The translations under genes were made by a program, and so were the position numbers. A DNA stretch of 64,000 nt from JBASEY01 sp964404285 (GTDB lineage: Bacteria > CSSED10-310), in NCBI GenBank assembly GCA_964404285.1, contig CAYOJK010000006.1, positions 1 through 64,000 of the forward strand, in the 5' to 3' direction. Below are positions 49,531 through 59,013 of the stretch, one piece after another. Position 1 is the stretch's first letter. Every line of letters starts with the position of its first letter. Below the pieces are notes generated by a model, which did no database searches, was not told the DNA's origin, and worked only from the letters and a program-made list of their open reading frames with translations.

Positions 49531-50970
49531 TTAAAAATTGATTGCGTTTTTATACGTTAACAGGGCAGTCAGGAGTAGGATTTTAATATCGAGAGACAGC
49601 GACCAGTTTTCAATATATTGCATATCGTATTCCAGACGTTTTTTAATGCTTGTGTCTCCACGATATCCATGTACTTGCGCCCATCCGGTGATGCCTGATT
49701 TTACTTTATGTCGAAGCATATATCGTGGGTATCGTTCGCGAAATTCTTCAACAAACGCAGGTTGTTCAGGGCGCGGCCCGACAAGACTCATATCACCAAG
49801 TATAACGTTGAGTAGTTGGGGAAGTTCATCCAGGTTCCAGCGACGCATAAAACGACCAAATGGTGTGATCCGGGGGTCATTATGTTTAGTCCATCCCGTC
49901 CCATTGAGTCCCTGCTCATTGATGTACATCGAACGGAACTTATAAATTTGGAAGGTTTTCAAGTCCATTCCCATCCTACTCTGTCGATATAAAACAGGGC
50001 CTTTAGAGGTTGTTTTTACCAGGAGAGCCAGAAATAGCAGAATAGGAGACACTGCTACTAGGCATACCGTCGATACAACCAGATCAAATGCTCGTTTTAT
50101 CAGGATATTTGCTCCGGAAAGAGGTGTTTCAGTCAGGTTGATAACCGGGATACCATCCATGTTGAAGAAGCCGGCACGAAGCGTTATATACTGCAGAATA
50201 TCTGGAATGATTCGAATATCCACGCATTCGTTTTGAATTTGGCTCAACAATGAAAACATACGCCGGTGTGCCGACATCGGCAGAGCTGCATAAACCTGTT
50301 CAATACCTTTCTCCCGAATTAATTCAGGAACATCATCTAATGTGCCTAAAACAGAGATATCTTCGATCAGCTTTCCTTGTTTATCCGGGCTGTCATCCAC
50401 ATATCCGACAATCTGTAAGCCCATCTCAGGATTTGCCTTGACTTTTTGAGCAAAATACTGTCCAAGTTCCCCGGCTCCAACAATCAGAATATGCCTTTGG
50501 TTGAATCCTCTTTTCCTTGCATATCGTGTTGCTGATCGAATCGCTAACCGGAATATTAAAACCAGAAGGATGTTCAGCAGCCAGAAGGTGATGAACATAG
50601 CACGTGAATACGATACGACAATTCCTTCCCGGATGGGTCGAAGAAAAAATGTGATTACCAGAAACAAGGTAGCGCTTAAGGTGACGCTGGAAATAATGGA
50701 CAAGATAACATCGATGATCGGAATACCGCGCTTGGTGCGGTACATTTTGTTAACGCGAAAAACCAACGGCCAGATTACGGCTATAGCGATACAAAACCGG
50801 AGATTAAAAAAATCGTATAGTGGTGGTATTCCGAATTCAATGGGGACGGAATGCGTAAAATATCGCGAAAAAAACCGAATATAATACGCTAAGTACAGGG
50901 CGAAATAGGTCAGTAAAACATCTATAACAGCCTGAAAAATAACAATATATCTTTCTTTTTGCTTCAACAT
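49531..50970 (-). CDS. Undecaprenyl-phosphate sugar phosphotransferase (WbaP/CpsE-like)
   Basis: The 479-residue protein primes polysaccharide synthesis by moving a sugar phosphate from a UDP-sugar to undecaprenyl phosphate. It has four N-terminal membrane helices, a Rossmann-like CoA-binding-type domain (ILIVGAGELGQYFAQKV at about 160) and the catalytic bacterial sugar transferase domain with RAFDLVVSTVCLVAVSPIL, KFRSMYINEQG and DELPQLLNVILGDMSLVGPRPE, ending in GITGWAQVHGYRGDTS. It starts one base before the end of the upstream GT4 gene and is the third gene of the operon. Confidence 0.93.
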   Translation of the reverse strand: MLKQKERYIVIFQAVIDVLLTYFALYLAYYIRFFSRYFTHSVPIEFGIPPLYDFFNLRFCIAIAVIWPLVFRVNKMYRTKRGIPIIDVILSIISSVTLSATLFLVITFFLRPIREGIVVSYSRAMFITFWLLNILLVLIFRLAIRSATRYARKRGFNQRHILIVGAGELGQYFAQKVKANPEMGLQIVGYVDDSPDKQGKLIEDISVLGTLDDVPELIREKGIEQVYAALPMSAHRRMFSLLSQIQNECVDIRIIPDILQYITLRAGFFNMDGIPVINLTETPLSGANILIKRAFDLVVSTVCLVAVSPILLFLALLVKTTSKGPVLYRQSRMGMDLKTFQIYKFRSMYINEQGLNGTGWTKHNDPRITPFGRFMRRWNLDELPQLLNVILGDMSLVGPRPEQPAFVEEFRERYPRYMLRHKVKSGITGWAQVHGYRGDTSIKKRLEYDMQYIENWSLSLDIKILLLTALLTYKNAINF

Positions 50971-50971
50971 G

Positions 50972-52096
50972 TCAATCCCAGTTTTTCTCCACGGCTTTGG
51001 AGGTGTTCAATGAGAAAATCTCATTCAAATAATCCCTTAAACGTTTCTCAATTTCAAGTACATCAAATTCTCGACACCGCAGACTGATCAAATCTGATGA
51101 AAAATGGAAAGAATCGAATTCTTGAATTGCTTTATTGAGCGCTTCACTGGTTTGTTGATGAAAGAAATGTCCGCTGACGCCTTCAATCACCGTTTCCAGA
51201 GCTCCACCGACCCCGTACGCAATGACTGGTCGACCGCATGCTTGAACCTCCAGTGGAACCAGCCCGAAATCTTCTATTCCTGGAAAAATAAGCGCTCGAC
51301 AACGCCTGTAATGAGCCCGTACCTCTTCGTCACTCAGGCGGCCAAGAAAAGTGATGTTAGATGCCGCTATTTTCTTCAGAGATGAAGACTCAGTGCCTCC
51401 GCCTATAATGCGTAATGGCAAACCATTACTGTTGAAAGCTTCAATTGCCAAGTCAACTCGTTTATAAGGTGCAAGAGCGTTAACTATTAGGTAGAAGTCG
51501 TCTGGGTCTTGATGATCGGGAGTATAGAAGTTGCAGTCAACTGGTGGTGAAATCACGACACTCTCACGTTGATAAAGAGACTTAATTCTTTGGGCAACGA
51601 ATCGTGAATTGGCGATATAGTAATCGACCCTACTCTGCGTTTTGATATCCCAATAGCGAAGGTAATCGCGAAAAAAAGGCATGACGGAGCGGATCAAGGT
51701 TGAGGATGTGGGGGCATTGAAATACGAATCATATTGATCCCAGATATATCGCATAGGCGTATGGCAATAGCAGATTGAAAGAGCATTTTTTGCAGTGATA
51801 GCGCCTTTGGCTACGGCATGGCTGGTTGATAAAACCACATCAAAATCACTTAAATCGAAACCTTCAATGGCAGCAGGAAAAAGGGGAAGAAGATAGCGAT
51901 AACGTTTTTTAGGAATCGGTAATTTTTGAAGGCGTGACGCGATAATGGGATGAGATTCAATCAGTGAAGAAACAGATCCTGGGTGGTAAAAAAGAGTAAA
52001 AATCGGTGCATCGGGAAAAATTTTACAGAAAACCTCAAGAACCCTTTCACCACCGCGCATTCCTGTCAGCCAGTCATGTACCAGAGCTACTTTCAC
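50972..52096 (-). CDS. Glycosyltransferase family 4 protein
   Basis: The 374-residue GT-B enzyme starts KVALVHDWLTGMRGGERVLE, the phrase of the WbaZ/mannosyl-like GT4 group. HTPMRYIWDQYDSYF is also typical for it, and the donor site GFGLVPLEVQACGRPVIAYGVGGALETV carries the E-x7-E-type motif. It overlaps the upstream GT4 gene by four bases and ends one base before the sugar transferase. A mannosyl- or glucosyltransferase role is plausible. Confidence 0.9.
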   Translation of the reverse strand: MKVALVHDWLTGMRGGERVLEVFCKIFPDAPIFTLFYHPGSVSSLIESHPIIASRLQKLPIPKKRYRYLLPLFPAAIEGFDLSDFDVVLSTSHAVAKGAITAKNALSICYCHTPMRYIWDQYDSYFNAPTSSTLIRSVMPFFRDYLRYWDIKTQSRVDYYIANSRFVAQRIKSLYQRESVVISPPVDCNFYTPDHQDPDDFYLIVNALAPYKRVDLAIEAFNSNGLPLRIIGGGTESSSLKKIAASNITFLGRLSDEEVRAHYRRCRALIFPGIEDFGLVPLEVQACGRPVIAYGVGGALETVIEGVSGHFFHQQTSEALNKAIQEFDSFHFSSDLISLRCREFDVLEIEKRLRDYLNEIFSLNTSKAVEKNWD

Positions 52097-53304
52097 CGCG
52101 CCATCTCCACAACTCGATTATATACTTGTTTATGCTCGGAAATAAAAGCGCTTAAAGAGTAGCGTTCGGCAAATGATTTTGCTGTTTGCGCTTGCGTAAC
52201 GACATCTTGAGGCCAAGAGGAGACCAGGGCTATTTTTTCAGCGATATCCGAAGGATTGAGGGGGTTGAAAAAAGTGGCATATTCGCCGGTTATTTCACGA
52301 AGTACTGGCAGATCGGAACAGGCGACAGGTGTACCGCAAATCATGGATTCAATCACAGGAAGGCCAAAACCTTCAGCCAGTGAAGGCAAAACCAGACAAA
52401 GTGCGCCACGATAGAGTAAGGGCATTTGTGGTCGAGGCAGATGGCGGAGCAACATAATATATTTACCGACGCCGAGTTTCTCGGCATATCGGCGAATCGC
52501 ATCCGCTCTTGGAGGACCGGCGAGAACCAAACACGGTGGAGAACCTCGTCGAGCGAGTTCCTGCCAGGCCAACAAAAGAGCTTCTAAGTTTTTGTGGTAT
52601 AAATCATTTCCGCAATATAATACATATTCTTGACAGGGTAAATGGCGGCTCTCACAAAAATCGCGAATTATTACGATATCAATCTGTTGAAAGAAAATGT
52701 CATCTAAGCAATTGTAAATTCGAGTAATTTTATTTTGGTCAACACCTGTGACTTCGACTAATTTTTGTGTAGTTGCATCCGAAACGGTGATGATTTCCGT
52801 TGCTTTTAAGACACTTGATACGAATTGGGAGGATGCTAGGCGGCGGTGGTAGGCACGTTTGGCCTTCGCGATCAGATGGCTATAAAAACTACCAAAGCGG
52901 GGAAAATGACGAGGTGGCGGTGGTGGGTGCAGATGAATACAATCGTGAACAGTCAAAATTAACGGAATTGGGTTGGAATTCGGCGCCAGATAATGAGGAG
53001 CGTGAAACGCGCTTAAATGATCGTAATGTGATAGGTTGCCTTGAAAAGGAGATCGACGTGACGCATTGATTTTCAAATACTTAAAGCGTTCCGTGTCAAA
53101 ATCTTCCTTTGAAAAGGTCGTTTTGTTACCTGTTAGCAGAAAGTATTCAGTATCCGGTTCTGGGCAGACAGTGGATAGTCCACTAACAAGATGTCGGATA
53201 TAGGCGCCAATACCAAAATCATGAATTTTTCTAATATCGATACCGATAGCGTAAGGAATAGATTTGGAATTGGAATGTGTCTGGTCAACGAAAGCATTTT
53301 TCAT
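52093..53304 (-). CDS. Glycosyltransferase family 4 protein
   Basis: The 403-residue protein begins MKNAFVDQTHSNSKSIPYAIGIDIRKIHDFGIGAYIRHLV. It has the GT-B middle AYHRRLASSQFVSSVLKATEIITVSDATTQKL and the donor site LPSLAEGFGLPVIESMICGTPVACSDLPVLREI. I chose ATG 53304 because translation of the 82 residues before it would use a non-coding intergenic frame with no family similarity. No strong ribosome binding site is seen. It is the first gene of the three-gene priming operon and diverges from the PilT genes. Confidence 0.88.
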   Translation of the reverse strand: MKNAFVDQTHSNSKSIPYAIGIDIRKIHDFGIGAYIRHLVSGLSTVCPEPDTEYFLLTGNKTTFSKEDFDTERFKYLKINASRRSPFQGNLSHYDHLSAFHAPHYLAPNSNPIPLILTVHDCIHLHPPPPPRHFPRFGSFYSHLIAKAKRAYHRRLASSQFVSSVLKATEIITVSDATTQKLVEVTGVDQNKITRIYNCLDDIFFQQIDIVIIRDFCESRHLPCQEYVLYCGNDLYHKNLEALLLAWQELARRGSPPCLVLAGPPRADAIRRYAEKLGVGKYIMLLRHLPRPQMPLLYRGALCLVLPSLAEGFGLPVIESMICGTPVACSDLPVLREITGEYATFFNPLNPSDIAEKIALVSSWPQDVVTQAQTAKSFAERYSLSAFISEHKQVYNRVVEMAR

Positions 53305-53468
53305 CGTTAAGAACAATTTTATTAATATTTCCAGATGGATGCAAACGATAAAACTAGTGTTCGTGAAAGTACAATTAGGAATATTGGAAACTTGTAAGGG
53401 GTTGTGGTAGATTCGGATTCTTGTCTTTGACAGGGATGCTTGTCGATAGTGAGTGGCTGGATAATAGG

Positions 53469-54623
53469 ATGGCAATAATAGATAACATATTGGATAAAGC
53501 TGTAACACAAGGCGCTTCCAATGTTCATATAGCAACAGGATCGCCGCCAATGATGAGATTGCATGGTGATTTGATGCCGATGTCGAATGAAGAAATTACG
53601 TTAGAGGCGGCTAAAACGATTTTGTTGGAGATATTGAATGAGAAGCAAAGAGATCTTATTTTAAAAACTTATAAAGAGCTTGATTTTTCGTATACTTCGG
53701 GAAAAAATCAGCGATTTCGAGTAAATATTTTTCGTCAGCGAAGGGGTCTGGACGGGAATTTTCATATTATTCCATCTAAAATCCCAACATTGAAAGGATT
53801 GAGCTTACCTGCTGTTTTAAAAGAAATGTGTTCTTTGAATCAGGGATTGATCCTGGTCACTGGATCTGCCGGCACCGGCAAGACTTCAACTCTTGCTGCA
53901 ATGATTGATCAGATCAATCGCACTCAGCAAAAACATATCATTACATTGGAAGACCCGATAGAATTTGTTCATGAAAACAAATTGTGCATGGTCAATCAAC
54001 GGGAACGCGGATCACATTTTAAAACGTTTGCGGGAGCTCTGCGGCAGACCCTTCGGCAGGACCCTGATATTATCTTGGTCGGTGAGATGCGTGATTTGGA
54101 AACGATCTCGATGGCAATAACCGCGGCTGAAACCGGTCACCTGGTACTGGGAACTCTTCATACGCTGTCGGCAGCTAAAACATTGGATCGTATTATCGAT
54201 GTGTTTCCCGGCCACCAAAGAAACCAAATACGCGCTATGGTTTCTGAATCTATCCGCTGTGTTGTCTGTCAAAACTTGCTTAAGTCCAGAGATGGAAAAT
54301 CGCGTGTGTTGGCTTCTGAGATATTGATTGGAATCCCTGCGATAGCTGCTCAAATCAGAGACGCTAAGACATTTCAAATACCCAGTATTATGCAGATGAG
54401 TCATTCTGTAGGTATGCACTTGATGGATGAAGACCTAGTCAGATTGCTGAAGGAAAATAAAATCAATTACGATGAGGCCTTGTTACATGCTCATGATCCA
54501 AAATATTTTGTTGAAGCATGCCAAAAGGAAAACATCGGGCCTTTTGCAAAACCGGAAATAGAAAAGGGGAAACCAGGTAGAGGTTCTCCAAGAAGCTGGA
54601 TTCTGCAGAAAAGAGGTTCCTGA
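53469..54623 (+). CDS. PilT-like retraction ATPase, divergent
   Basis: The 384-residue protein is a PilT/PilU-type ATPase of the type IV pilus. It has the N-terminal PAS-like region, Walker A GSAGTGKTS instead of the usual G-P-T-G-S-G-K-S-T, Walker B DPDIILVGEMRD, the HIS-box HTLSAAKTLDRIIDVFP and a C-terminal tail of about 60 residues rich in Lys and Gly. Residues RQTLRQDPD match the conserved Asp box. ATG 53469 is preferred; an upstream in-frame start lies 48 bases away. The end overlaps the second pilT by one base. It probably has a PilU-like accessory role. Confidence 0.88.
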   Translation: MAIIDNILDKAVTQGASNVHIATGSPPMMRLHGDLMPMSNEEITLEAAKTILLEILNEKQRDLILKTYKELDFSYTSGKNQRFRVNIFRQRRGLDGNFHIIPSKIPTLKGLSLPAVLKEMCSLNQGLILVTGSAGTGKTSTLAAMIDQINRTQQKHIITLEDPIEFVHENKLCMVNQRERGSHFKTFAGALRQTLRQDPDIILVGEMRDLETISMAITAAETGHLVLGTLHTLSAAKTLDRIIDVFPGHQRNQIRAMVSESIRCVVCQNLLKSRDGKSRVLASEILIGIPAIAAQIRDAKTFQIPSIMQMSHSVGMHLMDEDLVRLLKENKINYDEALLHAHDPKYFVEACQKENIGPFAKPEIEKGKPGRGSPRSWILQKRGS

Positions 54624-55687
54624 TGGCGGTTATCGATGTTTTATTGCGTGAAGTTGTAGCCAAGGGCGGTTCGGACTTGCACTATGTTACCGGTTCGAAG
54701 CCCATGCTCCGAGTCAATGGTTTATTATCACCGATTCGGGATGAGGTTATACCTATCGAGCAGGGAAAAGCAGTTTTGATGGAATTGTTAAGTAATATCC
54801 ATCGTAAACGGTTCGAAATGGACAAAGATGTGGATTTTGCGTATCAGTTGCCTGGCGTGTCACGGTTTCGTGTGGCGATGTTCCATCAATCACGTGGATA
54901 TGGCGCAGTTTTTCGAGTTATCCCTGATAAACCCATACCGCTTGACGATTTAGGTCTACCTTTAAGTGTCAAAAAATTTGCCGAATTGGATCGAGGTCTT
55001 GTTTTGATTACGGGAGCTACTGGTTCGGGTAAAAGCACGACAATGGCAGCCCTTATTGATATTATTAATCAACAGGGTAAAAAACACATTATCACAATTG
55101 AAGACCCGATTGAGTTCGTTCACTATAATCGTGGTTGTCTGATCACACAACGCGAGGTGGGCTTGCATACGGAATCGTTTGCGGATGCTTTACGGGCAGC
55201 TTTGAGAGAGGATCCTGATCTAATTCTTGTCGGTGAGATGCGAGACTTGATCACTACACAGTTGACGTTATCAGCTGCTGAGACAGGTATTATGGTGTTT
55301 GCGACAGTGCATACGAATTCAGCTGTAAAAACAATTGACCGTGTTGTCGACGTGTTCCCCGCTGATGAACAAGATCATGTGCGCATCATGCTCTCAGTTT
55401 CTCTGAAAGGTGTTATCTCTCAACAGCTTCTACCTACTGCTGATGGTAAGGGAAGAATCCCGGCAGTGGAACTGATGTTTTGTAACTCAGCGATATCGAA
55501 TGTTATTCGAGAAGGAAAAACACATCAGTTGACGACCTTGATTCAGAGCAGTAAAAAAGAGGGTATGCAAACGATGGACCAGGCTTTGTATCAATTGTAT
55601 AAACAGGGAAAGATCACTGAGGAAATGGTGTTATCCCGAGCTTCGGATAGAGGCTATATGATAAGGGCTATTTCATCCTTATCATAA
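54623..55687 (+). CDS. pilT: Type IV pilus retraction ATPase
   Basis: The 354-residue protein is the canonical PilT. It has Walker A GATGSGKSTT, the acidic box TIEDPIEFVH, Walker B DPDLILVGEMRD, AAETGIMVFATVHTNSAVKTIDRVVDVFP and the C-terminal GMQTMDQALYQLYKQGKIT motif. It acts as a cytoplasmic hexamer that depolymerises pili. It overlaps the first PilT-like gene by one base (TGATG), implying co-translation. No other pilus gene is in the window, so the pilus genes are elsewhere. A purM-purN fusion follows after about 46 bases. Confidence 0.95.
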   Translation: MAVIDVLLREVVAKGGSDLHYVTGSKPMLRVNGLLSPIRDEVIPIEQGKAVLMELLSNIHRKRFEMDKDVDFAYQLPGVSRFRVAMFHQSRGYGAVFRVIPDKPIPLDDLGLPLSVKKFAELDRGLVLITGATGSGKSTTMAALIDIINQQGKKHIITIEDPIEFVHYNRGCLITQREVGLHTESFADALRAALREDPDLILVGEMRDLITTQLTLSAAETGIMVFATVHTNSAVKTIDRVVDVFPADEQDHVRIMLSVSLKGVISQQLLPTADGKGRIPAVELMFCNSAISNVIREGKTHQLTTLIQSSKKEGMQTMDQALYQLYKQGKITEEMVLSRASDRGYMIRAISSLS

Positions 55688-55733
55688 CTCATTGATTCAT
55701 TGGTATAGGTTTATTGGAATAGGACAGGTCGGT

Positions 55734-57413
55734 ATGAAAAAAGGTCTGACATATAAAGATTCAGGTGTTGATATTGATCAGGGCGATGCTTTTGTAAAAA
55801 AGATATTGCCCTATACGAAAGCGACACAGACTCGGTTTTCTATGGGTTCTATCGGTTCTTTTGCCGGCATGATCGATATGGCGGCAGGCAATTGGAAAAA
55901 ACCTGTTATCGTCGCTTGCACTGATGGAGTGGGCACAAAGCTTAAAATTGCAATCGATATGAATCGTCATGACACAATCGGTATCGATCTGGTGGCAATG
56001 TCAGTAAACGACTTGCTTGTTACCGGCGCTGAGCCGATAGCTTTTCTTGATTACCTCGCAACCTCCCGCCTCGATAGCGATAAACATACGGAAATCGTCA
56101 AAGGAATCAGTCAGGGATGCATTCAAAGCAGCTGCGCATTGATTGGTGGTGAAACGGCTGAAATGCCCGGTTTTTATGGTGATAATGATTATGATCTCGC
56201 TGGATTTGCTATAGGAATTGTTGAGCAGGAAGCAATTTTTGACCCCCAAAATGTTTTACCAGGTGATAGGTTTCTGGCGCTGCCGTCAAGTGGTATCCAT
56301 TCAAATGGATATTCGCTGGTGAGGAAAGTCTTCGAAGATAAAAATACGTTTCCTTACAACAAAAGATTACCGGGCTTGACGCGCCCATTGGGTGATGAGC
56401 TTCTTATCCCGACACGGATTTATGCCCCTGAATTTTCGATACTACGAAAACTGAAAGGCCTTAAATCTGCGGCCCATATTACGGGGGGAGGAATCCCCGG
56501 CAATATTGTTCGAGCTTTGTCTGATGGATGTGGCGCCACTCTGTACAAAAACAGTTGGCCTGTTCCAAAAATCTTTACATTGATGCAAAGGGAAGGACAG
56601 ATTGCGGAAAAAGAAATGTTGCGCACATTCAATATGGGTTTGGGTATGATTTTAGTAGTAGAAGCATCCTCCTTTGACTCTATTCGAGAAGCTTTGGCTG
56701 GACAGGGATTCGAAACATATGATATCGGCTGGGTTTCTGATAAACCAGGTGTTCATTGGGAAGATTCAAAGTCCAAAACCTCCAAGAAAAGATACCCGGC
56801 ATCGCCGCCTCAGCAAACATCTGTCAAAAAACCACGCATTGCCATATTGGGATCAGGAAGAGGGTCTAATATGGTAGCGATTCTACAGTCGATTGACCGA
56901 GGAGATTTTGATGCCGAAATAGCATGTGTGATATCAAATAACTCAAACGCACATATTCTTGAGCATGCCAGAGAACGCAAGATTCCTGCTTTTCATATTT
57001 CAACGCGATCTCACCCAAATACCGAATGGGAACATATCGAACAGATTCTGGATAAGCATAAGGCAGATACCTTGGTTCTTGCTGGATACATGAAAAAAAT
57101 TCCAGAAAAAATAGTCAAAAGATTTTCAGGACGCACATTCAATATTCATCCTGCTCTGCTGCCGGCTTTTGGGGGGAAAGGTATGTTTGGAAGATATGTT
57201 CATGAATCTGTCTTAAAAAGCGGTGCAAAAGTCAGTGGAGTGACTGTTCACAGGTTGGATTCGGAATATGATCATGGTGAAATTCTTGCTCAAAGAGTAG
57301 TCCCCGTGTTGCCCCAAGATACGCCGGACAGCCTAGCGATAAGAGTTCTTGCTGAAGAGCACGATGTGTATTGGCGGGTATTGAAAAAACACCTAACTAT
57401 CGGCAATGATTGA
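55734..57413 (+). CDS. PurM-PurN fusion: AIR synthetase and GAR transformylase
   Basis: The 559-residue protein joins two purine enzymes. Residues 1 to about 345 are PurM: the ATP-grasp-like start GLTYKDSGVDIDQGD, CTDGVGTKLKIA and GGETAEMPGFY. A 25-residue basic linker (KSKTSKKRYPASPPQQTS) follows. From about residue 370 it is PurN, with AILGSGRGSNM, NIHPALLPAFGG holding the catalytic Asn and His, and EYDHGEILAQ with the catalytic Asp. In most bacteria the two genes are separate, although the order M-N is often adjacent. ATG 55734 follows AGGACAGG. It overlaps the next gene by eight bases. Confidence 0.95.
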   Translation: MKKGLTYKDSGVDIDQGDAFVKKILPYTKATQTRFSMGSIGSFAGMIDMAAGNWKKPVIVACTDGVGTKLKIAIDMNRHDTIGIDLVAMSVNDLLVTGAEPIAFLDYLATSRLDSDKHTEIVKGISQGCIQSSCALIGGETAEMPGFYGDNDYDLAGFAIGIVEQEAIFDPQNVLPGDRFLALPSSGIHSNGYSLVRKVFEDKNTFPYNKRLPGLTRPLGDELLIPTRIYAPEFSILRKLKGLKSAAHITGGGIPGNIVRALSDGCGATLYKNSWPVPKIFTLMQREGQIAEKEMLRTFNMGLGMILVVEASSFDSIREALAGQGFETYDIGWVSDKPGVHWEDSKSKTSKKRYPASPPQQTSVKKPRIAILGSGRGSNMVAILQSIDRGDFDAEIACVISNNSNAHILEHARERKIPAFHISTRSHPNTEWEHIEQILDKHKADTLVLAGYMKKIPEKIVKRFSGRTFNIHPALLPAFGGKGMFGRYVHESVLKSGAKVSGVTVHRLDSEYDHGEILAQRVVPVLPQDTPDSLAIRVLAEEHDVYWRVLKKHLTIGND

Positions 57414-59013
57414 GCAGAAAAAGCAGCGAGAAACGCGCAAAAAAATATTAATATTTCTACTAATCGCTTTGTTTTCCTTTTTGTTGCGAACGATACACGC
57501 AGGAAAGTTAAACAATAGTATCAATGATTTAGGAGCACGATATGTGCTAATCAGTTTTGATCTTTTGAAAGGTATTTTTCATTTTCCTCATGCACCATGG
57601 ATTATGGAATACGATGAAACAGGTTTTTGCTGGCTAATTGCTCCTTGGGTCATGGTATTTGGCCGTAACTGGGCTGTTTTTCGTCTCTTTGCAGCAACTG
57701 TGACCTCGTTGATCCCGCCGATCTTGTTTTTAATAACAGCCCGAAAATACGATCTAAAACTCGGTGTTCTTGTAGGCCTGTTTTTCTCATCTGTCCCAGC
57801 TCAGCTTGTGTGGGATCGCGATCTTGTCATGAGTTCAATGGTTGTTCACACAATTCTTTGGTTTTATGCGTTATTTATCGTCTCCCACTCACCCCCAAGA
57901 AAACCTTTTCATTATGCTTTAGCAGGCCTAGCGATTGGAATTGGCACATATTTTACTCACTATAATGCGATTGTTTTTCCTACACTGTTTATCTTGATAG
58001 GATTAAGAAAAGAACCATTCAAACACCGGTTAATGGGTATGGCGATATCGATTACGACATACTTTTTGCTATGTTTACCCCTAATTATTTACCTTAGGAT
58101 TAAACCAGAATATCTTTTGTGGCGGCAACGGCATTTTCATGAGAATCCTATTGAGAAAGTGTCGATTGCTCATCAATATCTAAGCAGCTTGGTTTTGCAT
58201 TTGAAAAGTATGTTTTTTGGTGGGATAGAGAGTCTATATTTACGTGCGGAGGCTCCTATCATAAATCCTGTTATGGCTGTTTTGTTTTTTATGGGAATCG
58301 TTTTTTTGATTCGGCGCGGATGGGAAGATTTCTTTTTTGTGCTAGGTTTGCCTTTGACGTTATATATCATGCTGGGTTTTATAAAACCTGAACACTGGAG
58401 TGGGTCGTATCATGTTTTTGTGATGCCATTCATTGCTTTATCAGCCGCTTTTGGAGCTTATGGCATTCTAGCCTATATTACACATCAAAAACAAAACATG
58501 GTTTCGACAGTTGTTTATATCGTATTGGTGACCTTGGTTGTATCTGTCAATGTGTGGCATTTTTTTGGGGGGGCATACAGAATCCATCCGCGCCCAGATC
58601 TGTTGACAAGGTTACAAACCGATATGAGGCGTCTTGATAAAATACCTTACCTGTTCAGTACTGCTATTTCGGAAGAAGTGCAGCACTATCATATGCCTTT
58701 TTGGGTTGCCACGCGTTGCTATCACGATCAAATATCTATTTTCGGCTGGGAAAATGGCTCTTGGATATCTGATCCTGATAAAGAACCTATCGTTTTTATA
58801 GAAAATAAAGATAACCGTGTCGGTGTTGTTGTCGGTCCTGAGGAAGCAGACGTTTTTATTGAGCGGTTTGATTCTGAATATATAAAGGATACTGAGACGC
58901 TTCCGAATAGTAGACTGGTAATGTATCATTGTACAATTGACGTTCCCGACCTTCTTCAAAGAACCTGGACGCCTAGCTATGTGCCTCCTGTATTGCCGAT
59001 CAAGCGAGACTGA
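57406..59013 (+). CDS. GT39-like multipass membrane protein
   Basis: The 535-residue protein has about ten to twelve membrane segments and resembles GT-C polyprenyl-sugar glycosyltransferases. The first outer loop has WIMEYDETGFCWL with the acidic pair expected from the catalytic loop, followed by RNWAVFRLFAATVTSLIPP. The last 120 residues form a soluble domain. It starts inside the purM-purN stop region (eight-base overlap) and is followed by the rhomboid gene (one-base overlap). Substrates unknown; it is another envelope glycosyltransferase candidate. Confidence 0.72.
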   Translation: MIEQKKQRETRKKILIFLLIALFSFLLRTIHAGKLNNSINDLGARYVLISFDLLKGIFHFPHAPWIMEYDETGFCWLIAPWVMVFGRNWAVFRLFAATVTSLIPPILFLITARKYDLKLGVLVGLFFSSVPAQLVWDRDLVMSSMVVHTILWFYALFIVSHSPPRKPFHYALAGLAIGIGTYFTHYNAIVFPTLFILIGLRKEPFKHRLMGMAISITTYFLLCLPLIIYLRIKPEYLLWRQRHFHENPIEKVSIAHQYLSSLVLHLKSMFFGGIESLYLRAEAPIINPVMAVLFFMGIVFLIRRGWEDFFFVLGLPLTLYIMLGFIKPEHWSGSYHVFVMPFIALSAAFGAYGILAYITHQKQNMVSTVVYIVLVTLVVSVNVWHFFGGAYRIHPRPDLLTRLQTDMRRLDKIPYLFSTAISEEVQHYHMPFWVATRCYHDQISIFGWENGSWISDPDKEPIVFIENKDNRVGVVVGPEEADVFIERFDSEYIKDTETLPNSRLVMYHCTIDVPDLLQRTWTPSYVPPVLPIKRD

